From Nannocystaceae bacterium (GTDB lineage Bacteria; Myxococcota_A; Polyangia; Nannocystales; Nannocystaceae): a DNA stretch of 64,000 nt. The DNA is taken from the NCBI GenBank assembly GCA_019694555.1, contig JAIBBS010000007.1, positions 1 through 64,000 on the forward strand, written 5' to 3'. The notes beneath the pieces were generated by a model that saw only the letters and a list, made by a program, of their open reading frames with translations, did not search any database and was not told where the DNA came from. This document shows, one piece after another, positions 55,936 through 64,000 of the stretch; positions within the stretch are counted from its first letter, which is position 1; the number at the start of each line of letters is the position of its first letter. The position numbers and the translations under genes are program-made.

Positions 55936-56901
55936 ATGGCGCTGCTGCACGCTCTGCCCGCCACGTTGCTGCTGTCCCTGCTGGGCGCGCCGTCGTCGGC
56001 CACGCCCTCGGGGTGGAAGCCCGCCGCCGCGCCGCCGCCCTCGGCGTGGGCCCGCGCCGGCGCGCGCCCGTGGGCGGTGTGCGAGGAGCTCGGTCGACAG
56101 GCGATCGCGCTGGGCAACGGCGGTGCGCCGCGCGGCGAGACCGGGCTCGACGACAACAGCGTGTGGCTCGAACGCGTGCGGCGCTGCCCCACGGTGCCGG
56201 GCCTGCTGGTGCTCGCGGCGCGACTCGAGCTGGTCTCGGCCGGCGACGTCGGCTTCGTGCACGAGCCCGGCACCAGCGTCGACGCCGTGGTCGCGGATCA
56301 TCGCGAGCGCGTCGAACGTGCAGCACAGTGGGCCGAGGCCGCGCTGCAGGAGAGCGCGCGCCGTCGCGAGCCACCGCCGCGCGAGACCCGGTTCGTGCAC
56401 GCGTACGCGCTGCTGGCCCTGGGCCGCACCGCGCAGGCCCGCGCCGCGCTCGACCGCGCGATCGCGGCGGCCGAGATCGAGCGCTGGCGCAGCGATCGCA
56501 TGGGTGCCGTGATCGCGCTGCTCGACGGCGATCTCGACGGCGCGATGGCGCTGGCGCAGCGCGCCACCATCGACGCGCCGATGGACGACCGCACCATCAC
56601 GCGCTACATCCGCGCGATGGTGCTCGACCGCGCCGGCGCGAGCGCGGCCGCGCGCGGCGAGCTGCTGGACCTGCGCAACGAGGCCGGCTCGATCATCGCC
56701 CGGCGCGCGACCGAGAGCCTGTTGCCGGTGCACGAGCGGCTGTACCTGCGCGCGCTCGATCACCAGGTCGCCGAGGACGGCGGCACCGCGCTGCGACTGT
56801 GGGATGCGTACCTGTCGCGCTCCGAGCCGGCCGAGCCCGAGCGCGTGCTCGCGCGGCGGCACCGCGCCGAGCTCGTGCGCAAGCCGGCGCCGGTGCGTTG
56901 A
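55936..56901 (+). CDS. Secreted helical-repeat (TPR-like) protein
   Basis: A 321-residue protein with a signal peptide (MALLHALPATLLLSLLGAPS) and a mature part of repeated helix pairs. LLALGRTAQARAALDRAIAA and RMGAVIALLDGDLDGAMALA are TPR-like. A GATACT hexamer lies 12 bases before the ATG. It is probably a periplasmic scaffold. The next gene on the strand is panC, 42 bases on, with no sign of a shared role. Confidence 0.75.
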   Translation: MALLHALPATLLLSLLGAPSSATPSGWKPAAAPPPSAWARAGARPWAVCEELGRQAIALGNGGAPRGETGLDDNSVWLERVRRCPTVPGLLVLAARLELVSAGDVGFVHEPGTSVDAVVADHRERVERAAQWAEAALQESARRREPPPRETRFVHAYALLALGRTAQARAALDRAIAAAEIERWRSDRMGAVIALLDGDLDGAMALAQRATIDAPMDDRTITRYIRAMVLDRAGASAAARGELLDLRNEAGSIIARRATESLLPVHERLYLRALDHQVAEDGGTALRLWDAYLSRSEPAEPERVLARRHRAELVRKPAPVR

Positions 56902-56943
56902 CGTGCCAGCGCGGCGCCGGCCGCTGTGGCACCATCGCCGCCG

Positions 56944-57780
56944 ATGACCGTCGTCGTGCGCACCGTCGAAGCGCTGCGATCGTGGCGCGCCGCCCTGCCC
57001 ACCGATGAACGCGTGGCGTTCGTCCCGACCATGGGCTTTCTGCACGAGGGCCACCTGTCGCTGCTGCGCGAGGCCCGGCGCCGCGGCGGCCACGTGGTGC
57101 TGTCGATCTTCGTCAACCCCACGCAGTTCGGCCCCGGCGAGGACTACGACCGCTACCCCCGCGACGAGGACGGTGATCTGGCCAAGGCCCGCGACTGCGG
57201 CGTGGCGCTGGCGTTCTGCCCGCACGCGCCCGAGGAGCTCTACCCCAGCCGCGACACCTGGGTGAACGTCGAGCAGCTCGATCGCCACCTGTGCGGGCGC
57301 TCGCGCCCGGGCCACTTCCGCGGCGTGTGCACGGTCGTGTGCAAGCTGCTCGCGCTGGTCCGCCCGGACGTCACGCTGCTGGGCGAGAAGGACTTCCAGC
57401 AGCTGGCGATCGTGCGACGCATGCACGAGGATCTGTTCCTGCCCGGCGAGATCGTCGGCATGCCGATCGTGCGCGAGGCCGACGGCCTGGCGCTGTCGAG
57501 CCGCAACGCCTACCTCGACGGCACCACGCGCGCGCAGGCGCTGGCGATCCCGCGGTTGCTCGATCGCATCGCCGCGGCCTTCGCCGCCGGTGAGCGCGAC
57601 GTCGCGACGCTGTGCGCCGGCGCAGCCGAGGCGCTCGCGCCCGGCCGGCTCGACTACCTCGAGATCGTCGACGAGCGCTCGCTGACGCCGCTGACCCGCA
57701 TCGACGGGCCCGCCCGCGCCGCGATCGCGGCGTTCTTCGGCCGCGTGCGCCTGATCGACAACCGAATGCTGGTGCCGTGA
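56944..57780 (+). CDS. panC: Pantothenate synthetase
   Basis: A 278-residue enzyme joining pantoate and beta-alanine with ATP, the last step of pantothenate synthesis. All expected elements are present: VPTMGFLHEGHLSLLREAR with the HxGH ATP motif, FVNPTQFGPGEDYDRYPRD, GVCTVVCKLLALVRPDVTLL, GEKDFQQL, and LALSSRNAYL. The ATG at 56944 gives the normal N-terminus. The next gene starts inside its stop (GTGA). panB and panD are not in the window. Confidence 0.96.
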   Translation: MTVVVRTVEALRSWRAALPTDERVAFVPTMGFLHEGHLSLLREARRRGGHVVLSIFVNPTQFGPGEDYDRYPRDEDGDLAKARDCGVALAFCPHAPEELYPSRDTWVNVEQLDRHLCGRSRPGHFRGVCTVVCKLLALVRPDVTLLGEKDFQQLAIVRRMHEDLFLPGEIVGMPIVREADGLALSSRNAYLDGTTRAQALAIPRLLDRIAAAFAAGERDVATLCAGAAEALAPGRLDYLEIVDERSLTPLTRIDGPARAAIAAFFGRVRLIDNRMLVP

Positions 57781-58667
57781 GCGAGCTCGCCGCGGGCATG
57801 GCCGCGACGCTGGCGTGCTCGCTGCTGTGGGCGGTGCTCGACGTGCTGCGCAAGCAGCTGGTCGCGCGGGTCGAGCTGGGCCCGCTGGTGGTGTGGTTGG
57901 CGCTGTCGCAGGCGCCGCTGTTGGCCCCGTGGGCCGCGACCGCGGATCCGAGCGCGATCACCGAGGGCTACGGCGGCTGGGCGCTCGCGAGCGTGGCGGT
58001 CAACGTGCTCGCCAACGTGCTGTACCTGTTCGCGGTCGGCAGCGGTCAGTTCAGCATCGCGATCCCGCTGCTGGCGTTCGTGCCGGTGTGGACCGCGGTG
58101 CTGGCGGTGCCGCTGCTGGGCCAGCTGCCGACGCCGCTGCAGGGCCTGGGCATCGCGATGGTCGTCGCCGGCGCGGTCGCGCTGACCGGCGGTGGCCGTC
58201 GCGGCCTGGTCGCGTTGGTGCGCGAGCCCGCCAGCGTGGCGATGCTGGGCGTGGCGTTCGCGTGGTCGCTGACCATCGTGCTCGACAAGCGCGCGACCAC
58301 CCACGCACCGGTGGCGATCCACGCGCTGGTGCTCAGCCTGGGCATCGCCGCCGGCGGCACCGCGTGGCGCCTGGTGCAGACGCGCGGCCGCGTCGGCGAG
58401 GTCGCGCGCGGCATCGGTCGCGCGCTGGCGGCCGCGCCCGGTCGCATCGCGGCCGCCGGTGCGGTCGCGGCCGCCGCGATGGCGCTGCAGCTGCTCGCGA
58501 TCCAGTCGGTGCCGGTGTCCGTGCTCGAGTCGGTCAAGCGCACGCTGGGCATGGGCGCGGCGCTGGTGTTCGGTCGCGTGTTGTTCGGCGAGCGCATCGA
58601 TCGCGCGCGCGTGATCGCGATCGCGGTCATGGCCGCCGGCGCGGTGCTGGTGCTGCAGCAGCTGTGA
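57777..58667 (+). CDS. EamA/DMT-family transporter
   Basis: A 296-residue inner-membrane protein with about ten helices in two EamA halves (LACSLLWAVLDVLRKQL at the start, and VAFAWSLTIVLDKRATTHAP at the second half). Members export amino acids, nucleotides or drugs; the substrate here cannot be read. The GTG overlaps the panC stop (GTGA). Placed after panC, it could conceivably handle pantothenate or a precursor (speculation). It ends three bases from the convergent DUF2914 gene. Confidence 0.88.
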   Translation: MSELAAGMAATLACSLLWAVLDVLRKQLVARVELGPLVVWLALSQAPLLAPWAATADPSAITEGYGGWALASVAVNVLANVLYLFAVGSGQFSIAIPLLAFVPVWTAVLAVPLLGQLPTPLQGLGIAMVVAGAVALTGGGRRGLVALVREPASVAMLGVAFAWSLTIVLDKRATTHAPVAIHALVLSLGIAAGGTAWRLVQTRGRVGEVARGIGRALAAAPGRIAAAGAVAAAAMALQLLAIQSVPVSVLESVKRTLGMGAALVFGRVLFGERIDRARVIAIAVMAAGAVLVLQQL

Positions 58668-58670
58668 CGC

Positions 58671-59732
58671 TCAGCCGGCGCCTTCGATCACGACGCGCCG
58701 CTCGCCCAGGAACTGGCCCCACGCGGTCTCGACCGCGCAGCTCCACTCGCCGCGCGGATCCTCGCCGAAGTTGCGCTTGACCGAGTAGGTGCGAAAGCCC
58801 TGCTCGCGGCCGCCGCGGATCTCGAGCTCGATGCGATCGACCACGTGCCCGTCCTTGCGCCACACGTGCAGCAGGCGCTCGCGCACGCCCAGCGGCGCGA
58901 AGATGGCGGTCGCGCACACCAGCTTGGCCGGCGCCCGCGCGAGCGCGTCGGTGGGATCGAGCACGTCGTAGCCGCCGCGCCGCGTGCCGATCTCGGCGCT
59001 GACCAGGTGCATCGGCACCGCCGGCACCAGCCGCGCGCCGCCGCCGAGCAGCGCCAGCGGCAGCACCAGCGCGGCCGCGATCGCGGCGGCGATCGAGCCC
59101 GCCAGCTTGCGACCGTGGACGCGGTCGGCGAAGACCATCACCGGCAACGCCAGCGCGCCGGCCCCCGATGCCGCCCACAGCGCGCCGGTGTTGGACAGGC
59201 CCAGGCCCGGCAGCACCGCGGCCATGACCACGAAGGTCGCGAACGCCGGCAGCAACAGACCGCCGCGCGTGCGCATGAGCAGGCGCTCGGTCAGCGGATC
59301 CCACAAGGAGGCCAGCGCAGCCGCGCACAGCACCGCGAGGAAGACCGTGTGCCCGAGCGTGCCGGCCCACGACTTGAAGTAGAACGGCAGCGCGAAGTAC
59401 AGCTGCAGGTGGATGCTCGACTGCATCAGCATCAGCGTCGAGAACCTCGCGCCGCGCACGATGCGACCCACGACCTCGGGCGCCGCCGGTGTCGCCGCGG
59501 CCTGACGGGCCTCGTGCACGCGCTCGAGCCAGATCACGAGCATGAGCACCAGCCACGACGCCAGCGCGACCGCGGCCACGATCGCACCGCGCTTGGGCCC
59601 GCGGTCCATCATCAACGCGCCGACGATGCCGACCGCCAGCGACGCCCACGGCAGCACGCGCTGCGTCAGGTGCACGACGCGCTGGGCGGTCAGGCGGGCC
59701 ATCGCGAGCGTCCGGGACGATAGCGCGGTCAT
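58671..59732 (-). CDS. Membrane protein with DUF2914-type C-terminus
   Basis: A 353-residue protein with about seven membrane helices in the first 230 residues and a C-terminal soluble domain matching the DUF2914 pattern: LVCATAIFAPLGVRERLLHV, HVWRKDGHVVDRIELEIRGG, FRTYSVKRNFGEDPRGEWSC and GQFLGERRV. The soluble part probably faces the periplasm. The family has no established function. GTG or ATG starts near 59732 differ by a few residues. It is next to RNase D (divergent). Confidence 0.82.
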   Translation of the reverse strand: MTALSSRTLAMARLTAQRVVHLTQRVLPWASLAVGIVGALMMDRGPKRGAIVAAVALASWLVLMLVIWLERVHEARQAAATPAAPEVVGRIVRGARFSTLMLMQSSIHLQLYFALPFYFKSWAGTLGHTVFLAVLCAAALASLWDPLTERLLMRTRGGLLLPAFATFVVMAAVLPGLGLSNTGALWAASGAGALALPVMVFADRVHGRKLAGSIAAAIAAALVLPLALLGGGARLVPAVPMHLVSAEIGTRRGGYDVLDPTDALARAPAKLVCATAIFAPLGVRERLLHVWRKDGHVVDRIELEIRGGREQGFRTYSVKRNFGEDPRGEWSCAVETAWGQFLGERRVVIEGAG

Positions 59733-59839
59733 CCGTGTCGCGGCACGGCGGGCCGCGCGGGCTCCGACGTGCGACGAGCCGCCGCGATTCCGTGGCCCAC
59801 GCCACGCGCGGCCGCGGCAGTTCGTGGTATGGCAGCGCG

Positions 59840-61000
59840 GTGGATGACGCGCACGCCGACGGCGAGCCCGAGGCGTGGTGGGTCGCCGACGACGGCGCGA
59901 TGACGCGGCTGGTCGAGCGCCTCGCCGGCGCCAGCGTCACCGCGCTCGACACCGAGAGCAACGGCATGTACGCGTGGCGCGAGCGCGTGTGCCTGCTGCA
60001 GATCTCGCTGCCGGGACTCGACGCGGTCGTCGACGTGCTCGCGGTGTCGCCCGCGCCGCTGCAGGCGTGGCTCGCCGATCCGCGATGCCTGAAGATCCTG
60101 CACGCGGCCGACAACGACATCGTCACGCTGCGCCGCGACTTCGGCCTGGGCCTGTGCCACGTGTTCGACACCATGCTGGCCGCGCGCGCGCTCGCGTGGC
60201 CGCAGCGCGGGCTCGCCGACCTGTTGTCGAGCCGCCTGGGCGTGCGCAGCGACAAGCGCTGGCAACGCTTCGACTGGTCGCGCCGGCCACTGCCGGCCGA
60301 GGCCCTCGGCTACGCGCGCACGGACACGCGGCACCTGCCGGCGCTGCGCGAGCAGCAGCTGCAGGAGCTCGCGCAGCTCGACCTCGACGGCCGCGATCGC
60401 CAGGCGTGGCTCGAGCACGCGTGCGAGCGCGCGACCCGGCTGCAGCCGCGACCGCGCAGCTTCGATCCCGACGGCTGGGCCCGCATCGACGGTGCGGCCA
60501 AGCTCGACGACGCGGGCCGCAGCGTGCTCGCGGCGCTGTGGTGCCTGCGCGAGCGCTTCGCCGAGCAGCTCGACCGCGCGCCCTACCGCGTCGCCGGCGA
60601 CGCCGTGCTGCTGGCCATCGCGCAGCGTCAGCCGGCGGACGCGCGTGCGCTCGCGGCCATCCCCGGCGTCGGCGGTCCGCTCGCGCACGGGCTCGCGGCG
60701 CAGGTGTGCGATGCGATCGCGCGCGCGAAGACGGAGTCGCCACCGCCACCGCCGCCCCGTCCACCGCGCACGCCCGCGCCGGTGCGCGCGCGCTTCGAGG
60801 CGCTGCGATCGTGGCGCCGCACGTTCGCGACCGCGCTGCAGCTCGAGCCCGACCTGGTGCTCGCCAAGGACGCGCTGATCGCCGTGGCCGAGGCCGCGCC
60901 GGCCGACGCGGACGCGCTCGCGGCCTGCGGTGCACTCGACGCCTGGGAGCTCGCGCGGCTGGGCGAGGGCATGCTCGCCGCGCTCGCCGACGCGTCGTGA
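59840..61000 (+). CDS. rnd: Ribonuclease D
   Basis: A 386-residue 3'-5' exonuclease for tRNA maturation. The DEDDy domain has LDTESNGMYAW (first Asp and Glu), LHAADNDIVTLRR (second Asp) and YARTDTRHLPAL (Tyr and final Asp). HRDC-type helical domains follow (LAALWCLRERFAEQLDRAPY, ALAAIPGVGGPLAHG), then a Pro-rich linker (PPPPPPRPPRTP) and a second helical module. The start is GTG 59840; the nearby ATG at 59829 is out of frame. It is a typical housekeeping gene. Confidence 0.92.
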   Translation: MDDAHADGEPEAWWVADDGAMTRLVERLAGASVTALDTESNGMYAWRERVCLLQISLPGLDAVVDVLAVSPAPLQAWLADPRCLKILHAADNDIVTLRRDFGLGLCHVFDTMLAARALAWPQRGLADLLSSRLGVRSDKRWQRFDWSRRPLPAEALGYARTDTRHLPALREQQLQELAQLDLDGRDRQAWLEHACERATRLQPRPRSFDPDGWARIDGAAKLDDAGRSVLAALWCLRERFAEQLDRAPYRVAGDAVLLAIAQRQPADARALAAIPGVGGPLAHGLAAQVCDAIARAKTESPPPPPPRPPRTPAPVRARFEALRSWRRTFATALQLEPDLVLAKDALIAVAEAAPADADALAACGALDAWELARLGEGMLAALADAS

Positions 61001-61007
61001 GCGTCTC

Positions 61008-61625
61008 TCAGCCCGGTGCTTCCGCGCCCGCGACCACCAGATCGAGGTCGAGCTCGAGCGGCGCCGAACCGTAGGGCCGCAGCCGCGCGTGCAGGTGCGC
61101 GGGCAGGCCATCGAGGATCGACGGGTCGATGTCCTCGGGCAACAGCACCGCGACGTAGACGAACTCGTAGCTGCCGTCGGGCAGGATCTCGAAGGTGATG
61201 GGGTAGTTGGCCAGGTACTTGAAGTGCCCGCCGACGCCGTCGTCGTGGCCCTCGATGTCGATGGTCAGATCGAACAACGGCGCCAGCTCGCTCTCGTAGT
61301 CGTCGGGCGGATCGGGCAGCACGAACTCGCCGCCGCGCAGCGGCAACGGGAACATCGCCGCGCCCTGCCCGCCCCAGACCACCTGCAGCGTGTCGCCGTC
61401 GTGCAGCGGGTTGAACTCGGTCGCGCCCCAGCCGAGCTCGAACCAGCCCACCACCGGTGCGCCGGTGCTGTCGCCGCCCTCCGAGCTCGCCGCGCTGGTC
61501 TCGGCATCCGAGGCCGTGCCCTGCTCGTCGATCGAGCGCGCACCACCGCAGCCCGCGAGCAGACCGAGCGCCACGCCGAGCCACCCCGCCCCGCGGAGCC
61601 CACGCACCACCGCCACCGCGACCAC
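61008..61625 (-). CDS. Lipoprotein, hypothetical
   Basis: A 205-residue lipoprotein with a signal ending in LLAGC. A Ser/Thr/Glu linker (DAETSAASSEGGDSTGAP) leads to a beta-rich domain of about 140 residues (LGWGATEFNPLHDGDTLQVV, FKYLANYPITFEILPDGSYE) without Cys. I do not recognise the fold. GTG 61625 is used; a later GTG is possible. It ends seven bases from the convergent rnd gene. Confidence 0.75.
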   Translation of the reverse strand: MVAVAVVRGLRGAGWLGVALGLLAGCGGARSIDEQGTASDAETSAASSEGGDSTGAPVVGWFELGWGATEFNPLHDGDTLQVVWGGQGAAMFPLPLRGGEFVLPDPPDDYESELAPLFDLTIDIEGHDDGVGGHFKYLANYPITFEILPDGSYEFVYVAVLLPEDIDPSILDGLPAHLHARLRPYGSAPLELDLDLVVAGAEAPG

Positions 61626-61831
61626 GCCTCCATCGTGACCGCTGCGGCCGCGGCAGGCAAGCGCGGCCCGGTGCCTGCGCAGCGGCTGCGCGCAGCCCCG
61701 ACCCGCCTGCGCCCTCGCGGGCCGCCGCGGCCGGCGCCCGGCGTTGCACCGCGCGGCACGGTTCGTTGCAGCCCGCGACCTTGGAACCGGCGCGCCGCGA
61801 TCCTACGCTGCGCCCGACCAAGGAGTCCTCG

Positions 61832-62206
61832 ATGAGTCACGACATCTCCGCCCTCGATCGCGAGCTCAACCAGATGATCCTCTCCGGCAAGGCGCTCGAC
61901 GCGTTCGAGAAGTTCTACGCCGACGACTGCACCATGCAGGAGAACCTCGATGCGCCGCGCGTGGGCAAGAACGCCTGCCGCGAGTACGAGATCGGCTTCT
62001 TCTCCAACATCGCCGAGTTCAAGCGCGGCGAGCTGCTCGCAGCCGCGGTCGAAGGCGATCGCTCGTACAGCGAGTGGGTGTTCGCGTGCACCTTCAAGGA
62101 CGGCAGCGCGATGGAGAACACGCAGGTCTCCGCGCGGCGCTGGAAGGACGGCAAGGTCGTGTGGGAGCGCTTCTACTACCGGCCCAACCTCACCCCGCCG
62201 AAGTGA
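61832..62206 (+). CDS. SnoaL/NTF2-like protein
   Basis: A 124-residue protein of the SnoaL-like/NTF2 fold: an N-terminal helix (LDRELNQMILSGKALDAFEK), YADDCTMQENLDAP, and a C-terminal strand pair (VSARRWKDGKVVWERFYY). Such proteins are small-molecule isomerases, hydratases or binding proteins; the active residues are not clear here. An AAGGAG ribosome-binding site precedes the ATG, and a TACGCT hexamer lies 22 bases before it, so this gene has a proper leader, unlike many in the window. It overlaps the pepN 3' end by 17 bases. Confidence 0.85.
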   Translation: MSHDISALDRELNQMILSGKALDAFEKFYADDCTMQENLDAPRVGKNACREYEIGFFSNIAEFKRGELLAAAVEGDRSYSEWVFACTFKDGSAMENTQVSARRWKDGKVVWERFYYRPNLTPPK

Positions 62207-64000
62207 GGGCCTTGTTGGCGAGCTCGTACACGTCGCGCGACAGCCCCGCTCGCCCGACGATGCGCCCGAGCTCGCCGCGCATGGCCTCGCCGCGCGCGGT
62301 GTCGAAGCGTCGCCACTGCACCAGCGCCGCCACCAGGCGCGCGGCCAGCTGCGGGTTGAGCGGATCGATCTCGAGGATCGCGTCGGCGAGCAGGCGGTAG
62401 CCGCCGCCGTCGGCGTCGTGGAAGCGCACCTGGTTGCGCACCGAGAAGCTGCCCAGCAAGGCGCGCACGCGGTTGGGGTTGCGCAGGTTGAACTCGGGAT
62501 CGCTCGACAGCGCGCGCACGCGCGCGAGCGTGTCGGGACGCGACGAGGTCGCCTGCACCGCGAACCACTTGTCGAGCACCAGCGGATCGTGGCCGAAGCG
62601 GCGACGGAACTCGGCCAGCGGCGCCTCGGGCACGTCGCCCTCGACGTCGACCAGGCAGCCCAGCGCGGCCATGATGTCGGTCATGTTGTCGGCCTCGCGG
62701 CACTGCGCCAGCGCCAGCGCGATGCCCTCGGGCTCGCCGCTGACGACCAGGTAGCGCAGCGCGGCGTTGCGGGCCCGTCGCTCCGCGATGTCGCGCTGCT
62801 CCACGCGGTAGGGCCCGCGCGGCCGCAGCTGCTCGTACATCGCGCGCAGCCCCGACAGGTGCGCGCGTGCGATGGCGCCCAGCGCCAGCTCGCGCGCGAC
62901 GTGCAGCCCGTCGACGTCGACGACCTCGGCGTGCTGCGCCAGCACCCGCTCGTCGGGCAACGTCAGCATCGCCGCGCGCAGCGAGCCGTCGAGCGTGGCG
63001 TCGGCGACGATCGGCGCGAACGCGGCCACCAGGCGCGGATCGAGCTGCAGCGGCCGCCCGGCCGCACGCTCGCGCACCAGCGCCGCGAGCGAGGCCTCGG
63101 CCAGGGTCTGGGCCGCGTCCCAGCGCGAGAACGCGTCGGGGTCGTGGGCCATCAGGAACGCGAGCTCGTCGATCGTGCGCTCGAAGCGGAGCTTGACCGG
63201 CGCGCTGAAGCCCCGCAGCAGCGACAGCACCGGCGGCTCGTCGAGGTCGCCGAAGACCCACTGCGCCTGGGCCTCGCGCAGCTCGAGCAGCGCGGTGGTC
63301 TCGCGCACGCGCGCGTCGCCCGAAACCAGCCGCAGCGGTCGATCGCGGCCGTCGGATCCGATCAGGCCCACCGCGACCGGGATGTGCATCGGCGTCCACG
63401 TCGCGGCATCGGCGTTGACCGGCGCGCGCTGGCGCAGCGACACGGTCTGCGTCCGCGCCTGACGATCGAAGCGCGCTTCGACCTCGACGATCGGCGTGCC
63501 CGCGCGCTCGTACCACAGCCCGAACTGGCCCAGATCGGCCGCGTTGGCGTCGGCCAGGGCGGCGCGGAAATCGTCGCACGTGACCGCCTGACCGTCGTGG
63601 CGCTGGAAGTACAGATCCATGCCGCGACGGAAGCCGTCGGCGCCGAGCAGGGTGTGCATCATCCGCACGACCTCGGCGCCCTTGTTGTACACCGTGACGG
63701 TGTAGAAGTTGTTCATCTCGATGTACGACTCGGGTCGGATCGGATGCGCCGTGGGTGACTGATCCTCGGCGAACTGCGCCGTGCGCAGCGCGATGACGTC
63801 GTGGATGCGCTTGACCGCCGCCGAGGTCACGTCGGCGGTGAACTGCTGATCGCGGAAGACCGTGAGGCCCTCCTTGAGCGTGAGCTGGAACCAGTCGCGG
63901 CAGGTCACGCGGTTGCCGGTCCAGTTGTGGAAGTACTCGTGCGCGATGACGGCCTCGATGTCTTCGTAGTCGTCGTCGGTCGCGATCTCGGGCCGCGCCA
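62190..64000 (-). CDS. pepN: Aminopeptidase N (M1 family), 5' end beyond window
   Basis: The C-terminal 600 or so residues of an E. coli-type PepN; the N-terminus lies beyond 64000. The zinc motif HEYFHNWTGN is at about 63941-63912, followed by the conserved VTCRDWFQLTLKEGLTVFRD with the third zinc ligand Glu. The middle has YTVTVYNKGAEVVRMMHTLL with the catalytic Tyr. Helical C-terminal repeats end at FDTARGEAMRGELGRIVGRA. It removes N-terminal residues from peptides in the cytoplasm. No frameshift is seen. Confidence 0.93.
   Translation of the reverse strand, partial: ARPEIATDDDYEDIEAVIAHEYFHNWTGNRVTCRDWFQLTLKEGLTVFRDQQFTADVTSAAVKRIHDVIALRTAQFAEDQSPTAHPIRPESYIEMNNFYTVTVYNKGAEVVRMMHTLLGADGFRRGMDLYFQRHDGQAVTCDDFRAALADANAADLGQFGLWYERAGTPIVEVEARFDRQARTQTVSLRQRAPVNADAATWTPMHIPVAVGLIGSDGRDRPLRLVSGDARVRETTALLELREAQAQWVFGDLDEPPVLSLLRGFSAPVKLRFERTIDELAFLMAHDPDAFSRWDAAQTLAEASLAALVRERAAGRPLQLDPRLVAAFAPIVADATLDGSLRAAMLTLPDERVLAQHAEVVDVDGLHVARELALGAIARAHLSGLRAMYEQLRPRGPYRVEQRDIAERRARNAALRYLVVSGEPEGIALALAQCREADNMTDIMAALGCLVDVEGDVPEAPLAEFRRRFGHDPLVLDKWFAVQATSSRPDTLARVRALSSDPEFNLRNPNRVRALLGSFSVRNQVRFHDADGGGYRLLADAILEIDPLNPQLAARLVAALVQWRRFDTARGEAMRGELGRIVGRAGLSRDVYELANKALTSAG

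Overview
The window is very GC-rich DNA, packed with genes on both strands. It looks like a Myxococcota (delta-proteobacterial) genome, most likely of the Nannocystis/Plesiocystis kind. The grounds are many secreted lipoproteins with long Ser/Thr/Gly linkers after the lipidated Cys, two eukaryotic-type Ser/Thr kinases, FHA domains fused to signalling outputs, an ECF sigma factor, AgmX/PglI-type C-terminal domains and a caspase. This placement is inference; no rRNA or tRNA gene, CRISPR array, phage or insertion sequence was seen. No gene-free stretch exceeds about 210 bases, and several convergent gene pairs overlap at their 3' ends.

Layout. 1-5.2 kb: a zinc-ribbon membrane protein, lipoproteins and a GH92 glycosidase. 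5.2-10.5 kb: a small polysaccharide export locus (GT4 glycosyltransferase, FlaA1/CapD-type dehydratase, Wza-like exporter, CpsB-like PHP phosphatase). 10.5-16 kb: an outer-membrane barrel, two divergent paralogous lipoproteins, a GlmU-like beta-helix protein and an FHA-GGDEF cyclase. 16.0-20.2 kb: a four-gene operon of C39-like peptidase, RLAN/RimK ATP-grasp ligase, GCS2 ligase and N-formylglutamate amidohydrolase, which looks like a peptide-type metabolite pathway. 20.3-30.1 kb: adenine deaminase, HDOD protein, L,D-transpeptidase, VOC/AraC pair, a possible transglutaminase-like protein and an FMN oxidase.

30.1-32.5 kb: a radical SAM/SPASM enzyme flanked by two paralogous small proteins. Both carry an N-terminal zinc ribbon, a lipobox-like Cys, two YG motifs and a near-identical C-terminus. 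This is the best candidate for an undescribed maturation system. 32.5-43.2 kb: Nudix hydrolase, TolB-like propeller, two Ser/Thr kinases, ECF sigma factor and lipoproteins. 43.3-46 kb: a CoA-transferase operon with its FHA-sigma54 regulator. 46.2-49.7 kb: an operon of lipoprotein, caspase with a Tudor-knot-like tail, and ribulose-phosphate epimerase. 49.7-64 kb: housekeeping genes (rsmB, panC, rnd, pepN) among transporters and lipoproteins.

Across the window many genes, lipoprotein genes above all, lack a Shine-Dalgarno sequence. Instead they have a TANNNT hexamer resembling a -10 element 5-11 bases before the start codon, which suggests leaderless or near-leaderless mRNAs. Inside operons, starts usually overlap the previous stop (GTGA, ATGA or TGATG).
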